From CAZYVD01 sp964651045 (GTDB lineage Bacteria > Zhuqueibacterota > QNDG01 > DSAB01): a DNA stretch of 64,000 bases. The notes below the pieces were generated by a model that worked only from the letters and a program-made list of their open reading frames with translations, had not been told where the DNA came from and searched no databases. The position numbers and the translations under genes are program-made. Positions 18,794 through 25,536 of this stretch are shown piece by piece (the stretch's first letter is position 1; the number at the start of each line of letters is the position of its first letter). The stretch spans positions 62,001-126,000 of the forward strand of contig CAZYVD010000002.1 in assembly GCA_964651045.1 (NCBI GenBank), in the 5' to 3' direction.

Positions 18794-19531
18794 ATGAAAA
18801 AAATTATTTTACTAATCGTCTCACTCATTTCTATTAATTTGAGTGCACAGATGATTTCCGGTGAAGAAGTGCTTAGAAATATTGACAGAAACCTATCATC
18901 TAAGAATAAAGTGGTGAAATCTAAGATGATAATACATGGTAGAAGAGGCAGCCGCACAATAGAATCAAGATCATGGATAGAGGGAGAAGAAAAATCTTTT
19001 ACAGAGTATCTTTCACCCCCAAGGGAAAGGGGAACAAAGATGCTTAAACTTAAAGACAGGTTGTGGATCTATTCGCCTTCAACAGATCGTGTAATACTAA
19101 TTTCGGGTCACATGCTGAGGCAGTCGGTAATGGGTTCAGACCTTTCCTATGAAGACATGATGGAAGATCCGAGATTGAGCAACAACTATCATGCAGAAGT
19201 AACAGGAATAGACACTGTTGATGGTAGATCTTGCTGGCTTTTAGAACTTGAGGCAAAAAATAGAAATGTATCATATCACTTTAGAAAGTTGTGGGTAGAT
19301 AGAGAGAGAAGCATTCCACTCAGGGAAGAACTTTATGCAAAGAGCGGTAAGCTTTTAAAGAAAGTGGAATTAAAACAAATAGTCTGGATTGAAAATCGCT
19401 GGTATCCTAAAAGGATGACTTTTAAAGATATGCTCAAGATAGGCAAGGGTACAGAGTTTGTGATTGAATCTATCAAGTTTGATGTTGATATACCACAATA
19501 CATATTTTCAAAAGCATCATTAAAAAAATAG
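18794..19531 (+). CDS. Outer membrane lipoprotein-sorting (LolA-like) protein
   Basis: 245 residues. Signal peptide 1-18 (cut after LSAQ). The mature protein fits the 'outer membrane lipoprotein-sorting protein' family: SKMIIHGRRGSRTIESRSWI, RGTKMLKLKDRLWIYSPSTDRVI, GSDLSYEDMMED, and a closing YPKRMTFKDMLKIGKGTE. This family shares the open-barrel fold of LolA and carries hydrophobic cargo across the periplasm. Sitting after two permeases and their ATPase, it looks like the shuttle of a specialised Lol-like route. AAGGTAGAG precedes ATG. Confidence 0.83.
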   Translation: MKKIILLIVSLISINLSAQMISGEEVLRNIDRNLSSKNKVVKSKMIIHGRRGSRTIESRSWIEGEEKSFTEYLSPPRERGTKMLKLKDRLWIYSPSTDRVILISGHMLRQSVMGSDLSYEDMMEDPRLSNNYHAEVTGIDTVDGRSCWLLELEAKNRNVSYHFRKLWVDRERSIPLREELYAKSGKLLKKVELKQIVWIENRWYPKRMTFKDMLKIGKGTEFVIESIKFDVDIPQYIFSKASLKK

Positions 19532-19545
19532 AACAGGGAGAAGAG

Positions 19546-20094
19546 GTGAGAGGATTTAAACACATTGAGAGTAGAGATCAGATTTTTAATGGTAAATATC
19601 TAAAACTTGAGAAGTTGAAGATAAATCTGCCAGACGGCAGGAGGGGAGAAAGAGAGGTTGTCAGAGTAGAGGACGCAGCAGCCGTGATTCCGGTAGATAA
19701 AAATGGTAAGGTTCAATTAGTACGCCAGTACAGGCATGCAATAGAGAAAGATATTTTGGAAGTGCCGGCAGGACTCATCAACAAAGGCGAGACCCCAGAA
19801 CAGACTGCTGTTCGAGAGTGTGAAGAGGAGACAGGCTTCAGGCCGCAGAGGCTTAAAAGGCTGCTTTACTATGCACATGCAGAAGGTTATTCGTCGGGGT
19901 TTACGACTCTTTTCCTTGGCCTGGATCTTATTTATACAGGTAAAATAAATCCCGACTCTACTGAACTTCTCGAACGGGTATCGCTTCCTTTTGAACAGTT
20001 GCTTAAAAAAGTAAAACAGGGAGAGATTCTGGATTCCAAGACAATCTTGTGTGTTTTATTATACGAAAGAATGAGATACGATATAGAGACGTAA
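19546..20094 (+). CDS. Nudix hydrolase, ADP-ribose pyrophosphatase type
   Basis: 182 residues, start GTG 19546 behind GGGAGAAG. The Nudix box is complete: G-x5-E-x7-RECEEETGF, within residues about 85-110, followed by an Ala/Pro-rich helix in the ADP-ribose pyrophosphatase layout (VRQYRHAIEKDILEVPAG before the box). It should cleave ADP-ribose or a similar nucleoside diphosphate sugar to AMP and sugar phosphate. It lies 14 bases after the LolA-like gene but is probably unrelated in function. Converges with the minus-strand operon 2 bases away. Confidence 0.88.
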   Translation: MRGFKHIESRDQIFNGKYLKLEKLKINLPDGRRGEREVVRVEDAAAVIPVDKNGKVQLVRQYRHAIEKDILEVPAGLINKGETPEQTAVRECEEETGFRPQRLKRLLYYAHAEGYSSGFTTLFLGLDLIYTGKINPDSTELLERVSLPFEQLLKKVKQGEILDSKTILCVLLYERMRYDIET

Positions 20095-20096
20095 GT

Positions 20097-20630
20097 TCAT
20101 GGGACTATATTCTTTTTTCCTGTAATTTCTTTAATATCGAGTCGTAGAATGTTTACTCCCTCATAGCATGTTTTGTCTTTTAAAATTTTCTTTTTGATTG
20201 GATCAGGATTTTTTTCAAGATGATTCAAAAGAACATCAAGACCATGCTTTTTTTCTTTTATATTCTCAACTTCATACATGATTCCCAGGAATACAACTGA
20301 TCTATAACTGTGATCGCATTTTCCGTGGCAGTAACCCCTATCTTCAATAACACTGCAACAGACAGACGGATTGTTTCTAATAAAGTCGGTCTTCAGGCCC
20401 TGCTTAGCACAGTGAAAATATAGACATTTTTGATTTTCGTCAAATCCATAGTTCATTGTCACAATATACGGCTCATTGGCTCTACACATTGAGATTACAG
20501 CATATCTTCCCCTCTTCAGGATTTCGAATATTTCATCCTGTTTTTTGATCTCTTTTTCCTTTTTCTTGAGATGATATTTGCTCTTTAAAATCTTTGTTGA
20601 TGATTTGATTAATCTATTATTTTTGTGCAT
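20097..20630 (-). CDS. Pyridoxamine-phosphate-oxidase-like flavin/F420-type protein (NimA-related)
   Basis: 177 residues. After a basic extension of about 25 residues, the sequence reads IFEILKRGRYAVISMCRANEPYIVTMNYGFD...LYFHCAKQGLKTDFIRNNPSVCCSVIED, the split-barrel pattern of the pyridoxamine 5'-phosphate oxidase / NimA family; these bind FMN, haem or F420 and are reductases or of unknown role. The ATG lies inside the upstream gene (22-base overlap); no other in-frame ATG, GTG or TTG exists before the conserved core. Last gene of the minus-strand block. Confidence 0.78.
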   Translation of the reverse strand: MHKNNRLIKSSTKILKSKYHLKKKEKEIKKQDEIFEILKRGRYAVISMCRANEPYIVTMNYGFDENQKCLYFHCAKQGLKTDFIRNNPSVCCSVIEDRGYCHGKCDHSYRSVVFLGIMYEVENIKEKKHGLDVLLNHLEKNPDPIKKKILKDKTCYEGVNILRLDIKEITGKKNIVP

Positions 20631-21319
20631 GAGACGCGGATTTCCCTTAAAAGATTTTTAGCACTGTTTATACCTGTTAGATCTGTAATGAGATGATCTA
20701 CCCGATCCCACTGATCGGTTCGTCCGATGAGTATCGGAACATCCGATTGCCCTATAAGAGCTTTAATCTTTCCACTATAGACCAGTGAAGGCTGACCGTT
20801 TCCGTCCGGATCAGGATGACCATTTTTTTGGAGTGGCGGAAAGGAGTCGTTGTAGTCACCAGAGGCGTTGACCTCAATGAAATACTTCCATGTAGTCCCT
20901 GGTGGAACGGTTGTCTTGACTATCAGTTCTTTGGATGGTGTTGCCCCTGTTAGCGCATCTGGCAGGGGATTTGTTATTGTAATCATTGTATTAGTGCCTG
21001 TTTCCTCGTTGTATCTGCTTACCCAGTAGGGAAGGGATGTGGGACAGATTACTTTACCTCGCCACCTGCCTGTTGCAGTGCGCGATGTTACCCAGATGGT
21101 TTTTATTATACCACTGTCAGGCTGTTCGATCCAGATTGCTATTTGTGGAGGCTCCCCATAATTTGTATCCTCCCATGTCTTCTGGTCTATGAGGAGCCGG
21201 AACACAATGACTGCTCCCTTTTCTACTCCAGAGGAGTGATTACTAGATTTTTTACATCCTGTTGTGATTATAGAGAGAACAAATATTAAACAGAATGTCT
21301 GAATAGACTTGAAGCTCAC
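20609..21319 (-). CDS. Lipoprotein of unknown function, weakly DUF2271-like
   Basis: 236 residues, start GTG 21319. Lipoprotein signal with lipobox TTGC (Cys22). The mature part reads PPQIAIWIEQPDSGIIKTIWV, then PLPDALTGATPSKELIVKT and PPGTTWKYFIEVNASGDYND. The order 'x-VAVWIE-x-G...K-T-hydrophobic ... DA-x-TGAT ... PG-x-Y' is that of DUF2271 periplasmic proteins, which accompany flavin or FMN-binding proteins, but the match is weak by eye. It lies 9 bases after the GH109 gene and overlaps the flavin-type oxidase gene. Confidence 0.6.
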   Translation of the reverse strand: MSFKSIQTFCLIFVLSIITTGCKKSSNHSSGVEKGAVIVFRLLIDQKTWEDTNYGEPPQIAIWIEQPDSGIIKTIWVTSRTATGRWRGKVICPTSLPYWVSRYNEETGTNTMITITNPLPDALTGATPSKELIVKTTVPPGTTWKYFIEVNASGDYNDSFPPLQKNGHPDPDGNGQPSLVYSGKIKALIGQSDVPILIGRTDQWDRVDHLITDLTGINSAKNLLREIRVSCTKIID

Positions 21320-21328
21320 ACAATTATC

Positions 21329-22699
21329 CTATTCTTCAATTATACCTAAAGGCTGTCTGGTTTTCCACAATCCACGAGTAAAGTCGGGAAAGTCCACAGG
21401 TCTCGATCTATTTGCTACGGAGATCTCTGTCAGTCCTGATACAACACTCCATGATGCAGCATCATACACATCCATGTCGGGATTTGTTCCAGTGCGAAGG
21501 GCCTTTATTAGACGGTAATCTTCAATAAAGTCGGCACCGCCGTGTCCTGCTCCCTTTGAAATTTCGCGAATCCTTCGAATGAGTGGATGTTCATATTTAT
21601 CTTTATAGTTGCTTAGAGGTTCCCACCTGTGACGCGGACTCAACCCTTCTATGTGTATAATATTTGAATGGGTAAGATCGCAGAATCCACGAGTGATCCC
21701 TTTTGTGCCCTGAATAAGATTTATTCTGCTGTATGGCCGTGGAAGATTTGTATCGTGAACCAGATATATAGTTTTTCCCTTTACTGTCTTTATCATGCTT
21801 GTATTTATGTCGCCGCATTTATAATTGACCTTTGAGAACTTGTTATCTGGCCCAAGATGTTTGATTGCAAACTCTTTGAGACCTCTGGCCGGTGTGCTCA
21901 TCGATACGAGGTAGTCGAAACGATCTCCCCTGTTTATATTCATACATTGTGCTATAGGTCCAAGGCCGTGGGTTGGATAAAGATTGCCGTTTCGATTTAT
22001 GGAGTGATATATTCGCCACTGTTTTTCATAGTATCCGCTGCTGAGTTTCAGGTTGCGCAGATCATGGTTATATGCACCTTCTCCATGAAGTAGTTCTCCA
22101 AATAGGCCCTTTCTTACCATGTTTAATATCATGAGTTCTGGTCCCATGTAACAGCAGTTTTCAAGCATTACACAGTGCTTTTTATATTTCTCTGCAGTTT
22201 CTACAAGCTGCCAGCATTCCTCTATTGTTACAGCGGCAGGTACTTCTGTTGCTGCATGACTCCCATTCTCCATAGCTGCAACACATACAGGTACATGCCA
22301 TTTCCATGGTGTTGCTGTCATAACAAGGTCAAGGTCTTCCTCTTCACACATACGTTTGAAGTCATACTCTCCTCTGGTGTAACCCTTCGGTTTAGGTTTT
22401 CCTGCCTCTACAGCCCATCTCTGGGCTCTGGCAACCTTTTGTTCGACAATATCGCAAAGTGCAACAAGCTCAACCCCATCTATTCTGAGCAGATTTCGAA
22501 CATGTCCTGAGCCCTGGTTTCCAATTCCTACAAAACCCACCCTAACGGTGTCAATAGGCTTAATCTTCGGCAATCCAGGTTTTGTCCGGATTTCCCCCTT
22601 TTTACAGCTCGTGATCATTGAACCAGCAATGGCTGCTCCCAGACCGAGTGTTGTTCCGATTTTAATAAAATCCCTGCGGTCATATTCTCTGTTCTTCAT
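21329..22699 (-). CDS. GH109-family glycosidase (alpha-N-acetylgalactosaminidase type), exported
   Basis: 456 residues. Twin-arginine signal (RRDFIK at 8-13) with a possible lipobox ITSC (Cys32). NAD-binding GFVGIGNQGSGHVRNLLRI, then CDIVEQKVARAQRW, ATPWKWHVPV, MLENCCYMGPELMILN, GEGAYNHDLRNL and YPTHGLGPIAQCMNINRGDR, the conserved run of glycoside hydrolase family 109. These enzymes use a tightly held NAD+ to cleave alpha-linked N-acetylgalactosamine by oxidation-elimination. The NAD-fold also fits Gfo/Idh/MocA oxidoreductases, but the ENCCY and THGLGP blocks are GH109-specific. AGGAGGT precedes ATG. A Tat signal fits export with bound cofactor. Confidence 0.83.
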   Translation of the reverse strand: MKNREYDRRDFIKIGTTLGLGAAIAGSMITSCKKGEIRTKPGLPKIKPIDTVRVGFVGIGNQGSGHVRNLLRIDGVELVALCDIVEQKVARAQRWAVEAGKPKPKGYTRGEYDFKRMCEEEDLDLVMTATPWKWHVPVCVAAMENGSHAATEVPAAVTIEECWQLVETAEKYKKHCVMLENCCYMGPELMILNMVRKGLFGELLHGEGAYNHDLRNLKLSSGYYEKQWRIYHSINRNGNLYPTHGLGPIAQCMNINRGDRFDYLVSMSTPARGLKEFAIKHLGPDNKFSKVNYKCGDINTSMIKTVKGKTIYLVHDTNLPRPYSRINLIQGTKGITRGFCDLTHSNIIHIEGLSPRHRWEPLSNYKDKYEHPLIRRIREISKGAGHGGADFIEDYRLIKALRTGTNPDMDVYDAASWSVVSGLTEISVANRSRPVDFPDFTRGLWKTRQPLGIIEE

Positions 22700-22775
22700 T
22701 GTAAGACCTCCTGTTGATATTTAAGCATCATGTAGATGTTCAAACAAATCTTGCATCTTATATTTTTAAAAGAGT

Positions 22776-22916
22776 TTACTGTCTATCTGGATCCTTAAGG
22801 TCTTTAAACATATCGATTATGTTTCGTATTCCACCAAAAAACACTATTACAACGAGTAGACTATAGCCAGAAAGTGTAAAAATGAGCGTGAGCTTCCACA
22901 GCAATATCCAGTTCAT
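22776..22916 (-). CDS. 46-residue membrane protein, symporter small accessory protein
   Basis: A short gene whose ATG (22916-22914) overlaps the symporter stop TGA (22915-22913) as ATGA. It encodes 46 residues: MNWILLWKL, one membrane span (about 4-30), then a charged tail IRNIIDMFKDLKDPDRQ. The size, single span, aromatic start, charged 'FxxLK' tail and translational coupling match the small accessory proteins seen beside sodium:solute symporters (SSS family) in several phyla; whether it is needed for activity is unknown. Easily missed by annotation because of its length. Confidence 0.75.
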   Translation of the reverse strand: MNWILLWKLTLIFTLSGYSLLVVIVFFGGIRNIIDMFKDLKDPDRQ

Positions 22917-24430
22917 TTTGTTTTCTCCTCATGGGCTTTTTTATCAGGAAAGAGAGTAGATCCTATTACCATTCCAAGGAACGAAATAACAAAGGTCATT
23001 ATACCAATAAACTTATCTGTAAGATACCATGCAACATTTTCACCCCTAGTCCACGGACCAATACCGAGTATTGCAATTAGACCAGCAATCAGGGCTATGA
23101 GGGCACCCGTGGAACTTGCTTTCCTCCAGTAAAGACCGGCAACAACTACTGTAAATGCACCTGAAAGATATATTGTACCTGTTACTGCCATATAGTTCCA
23201 GAGGGAGACCGGTGCCTCAAACCATAGACCCCATATGAGCAGAAACAATCCAATACACACAATACAGATACGATTAATAAGAAGTCGTGATCTGTCGGAG
23301 ATCCTGTTTTTCTTTAGTGGCGCAATGATATCTTGAGTTATTACAGAGCTCCAGCTCAAAAGATAACTGTCATGAGTAGACATGAATGCAGCAAACATTC
23401 CTGCAGCAAGAAGACCGATAAATCCACTCGGCAGAATCTTTGCAATAAATATAACCATTCCAAATTGAGAATTGAGCGGTTCGGGTCCCTTAAAGGCAGA
23501 GTATAGAGTTGGTATATTTGAGATAAATATAAAAGCACAAACTCCCCACAACATTGGTATTACCCGTCTGGCCATGTAGGAGACAGAGCTCCATGCATAG
23601 AGACGTTTTGCGGTTTTTGGATTTTTTGATGCCAATGCTCTGAGTGTGGAGGACTGCCAGAGAGTTGCTACCGACAGACTGAGGATAATCATGAATATTA
23701 CATAGATTATTCCAAATCCTGATTCCTTTGATACAGGATTATACCATGCCTGGCTGTTTATGTTTGATGGGATCTTGAAGATTGTTTCCCACCCGATTGT
23801 CTTTATAACAAATAGAGAACAAATCAGCATGCTGATCGAAAGCACAATAAATTGAAGAAAATCATTAAGCACCACAGATACCATTCCACCTAAAACTGTA
23901 TATATTAGTACCATTATCAGCATTGCAGACATAAAGATCTTAAGGCCGGCAGGATTGCTGTATCCTGTAATTCCCATCATGAAACGTGCACCAGCCTGGA
24001 GAAACAGTCCCATGTTCAGTATCCCCCCCAGGGCAAGAGTTGTTCCTCCAATGATTCTCACTCCTCGACCGAATCGTTTTTCATAGAATTCAGGAATTGT
24101 CATTATTTTTAATTGGCGCAGTTTATAGACGATAAATCCTGTCACGCCCACGGCGAGGACACAGAAGGATTCGATGAGCGCCACATGAAAGGCCGAGAGA
24201 CCATATTTAAATCCAAGCTCTGAATTGTACATTACAGTGACCAGTCCAAGCTCTGTACCTGTAAGAGTTGCGATTGCTATAAAGAGACGGAGAGAACGAC
24301 TTGCGACAATAAAGTCGCTGAGTTGTCTGATGTGTTTTCTAACAACAATGCCAATGACTACTGGAATACATATATAGATAAGTACGATTATCCAGTCTGC
24401 AGTCCTAAAGTTAGTTGCAAATACATCCAT
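22913..24430 (-). CDS. Sodium:solute symporter (SSS family)
   Basis: 505 residues with about 13 membrane spans and the SSS core: DFIVASRSLRLFIAIATLTGTELG (early spans), LRQLKIMTIPEFYEKRFGRGVRIIGG, LAAGMFAAFMSTHDSYLLSWSSVITQDI (the SSS signature in span 8-9), and sodium-site Ser/Thr in 'MSTHDSYLLSWS'. It should import a sugar or organic acid with sodium. Between GHMP kinase (17-base gap) and the 46-residue partner, next to GH109, the substrate may be an amino sugar released by GH109; this is inference from context. Confidence 0.85.
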   Translation of the reverse strand: MDVFATNFRTADWIIVLIYICIPVVIGIVVRKHIRQLSDFIVASRSLRLFIAIATLTGTELGLVTVMYNSELGFKYGLSAFHVALIESFCVLAVGVTGFIVYKLRQLKIMTIPEFYEKRFGRGVRIIGGTTLALGGILNMGLFLQAGARFMMGITGYSNPAGLKIFMSAMLIMVLIYTVLGGMVSVVLNDFLQFIVLSISMLICSLFVIKTIGWETIFKIPSNINSQAWYNPVSKESGFGIIYVIFMIILSLSVATLWQSSTLRALASKNPKTAKRLYAWSSVSYMARRVIPMLWGVCAFIFISNIPTLYSAFKGPEPLNSQFGMVIFIAKILPSGFIGLLAAGMFAAFMSTHDSYLLSWSSVITQDIIAPLKKNRISDRSRLLINRICIVCIGLFLLIWGLWFEAPVSLWNYMAVTGTIYLSGAFTVVVAGLYWRKASSTGALIALIAGLIAILGIGPWTRGENVAWYLTDKFIGIMTFVISFLGMVIGSTLFPDKKAHEEKTK

Positions 24431-24447
24431 CTATATTCTTTTCCAAT

Positions 24448-25536
24448 CTAATCCAGCCGGACACCTTCATCTACAGAAACAATATAGGGCTTTCCTCCGG
24501 CCCTCCTTATGGCTTCTGCTACTTCTTCAGTGTTATTGGGTGCATATGCAAACATGCATCCTCCTCCTCCCGAGCCGTTGATCTTTGCTCCTGCTGCACC
24601 TGCTTTCAGGGCAAACTCTATCATCCTGTCGATTTTGGGAGTGGATATACGAAGCCCCTCCCTGAGCTGTGCTTGATGTGCATTCAACAGCTCTCCAAGT
24701 CTTTTGCTGTCGATCTTTTTCTCCTTGAAAATAGAGATTGCCTCTTTTGTTATTTCTCTGTTGATGATGTTTGCTCTGATCAGATAAAACTCTTCCCTTG
24801 AAAGCATTCCTTTATAGTTTTGGAGCTGTTCCAGGGAGATGTTTTTCATGTTGACAGTTCTATTTTTCTTGGATATGAGTAGCAGAGCACTCAATGTTCC
24901 ATCTTTTACTCTGGAAAGGATTTTTTTTGTGTCTTTTGGTTCCAGTGAGTCACCCAGCACAAAATTGCCCGTTTTGTGGTCGAGAAGTTTGAGTTTTTGG
25001 GAGTCGGAAAAGTCTATGTATAGAATAGAGCCGAAGCTTGCTGCAAAATGATCCATCATGCCTCCTGGTTCATTGAATTCTATCACTTCGGCTCTGTGTG
25101 CCAGCCTTGCTATTTCGAACGGGTCGTCTCTTCTGCTGTCGGATGAGATTTGGAGCAAGAATTTTATCCATGCCACAATCAGTGCGGATGAACTGGATGT
25201 TCCTGAGTTTATTGGAATTGTTCCATGTACTGTGCAGTCGTACCCATATTTAAACTCAAGCCCCTCTCTTATAAGAACATTCAATCCACTGCGAAAATAG
25301 TCCCGTTCCTTTTTATACATTATGGTTCTGCTTAGATCGATTCTCTCACTTTCACCTATGTCCGGAAGTTTGAGTGAAAATGTTCTGTCGGCCCTTTGTC
25401 TTCCTTCAATTTTTATCCTGAGATTTATTGCAGCAGTAATCACTGGAAGACCGAGATAGTCCTGATGTTCACCAAATAAGCATATCCTGCCTGGAGCAGA
25501 GACAGTTAGAGAGCCGATACTCATAAAAAGGGTCAC
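24448..25536 (-). CDS. GHMP-family sugar kinase (galactokinase-like)
   Basis: 362 residues from GTG 25536, whose GTGA overlaps the upstream stop; ATG 25524 is an alternative start. GHMP motif 1 is SAPGRICLFGEHQDYLGLPV, motif 2 the phosphate loop GTIPINSGTSSSSALIVAW, and motif 3 GAAGAKINGSGGGGCMFAYA. The 'GEHQDY' form is closer to galactokinase/fucokinase-type enzymes than to mevalonate or homoserine kinases. It probably phosphorylates an anomeric sugar hydroxyl at the expense of ATP. Being next to a GH109 enzyme and a symporter, an amino-sugar 1-kinase (GALK2-like) is a fair guess but unproven. Confidence 0.78.
   Translation of the reverse strand: MTLFMSIGSLTVSAPGRICLFGEHQDYLGLPVITAAINLRIKIEGRQRADRTFSLKLPDIGESERIDLSRTIMYKKERDYFRSGLNVLIREGLEFKYGYDCTVHGTIPINSGTSSSSALIVAWIKFLLQISSDSRRDDPFEIARLAHRAEVIEFNEPGGMMDHFAASFGSILYIDFSDSQKLKLLDHKTGNFVLGDSLEPKDTKKILSRVKDGTLSALLLISKKNRTVNMKNISLEQLQNYKGMLSREEFYLIRANIINREITKEAISIFKEKKIDSKRLGELLNAHQAQLREGLRISTPKIDRMIEFALKAGAAGAKINGSGGGGCMFAYAPNNTEEVAEAIRRAGGKPYIVSVDEGVRLD

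Noticed and set aside
22913..24801. Plus-strand frames opposite the symporter and kinase genes
   Set aside because: No ribosome sites, Cys- and Phe-rich shadow composition, and the opposite strand encodes well-conserved families.
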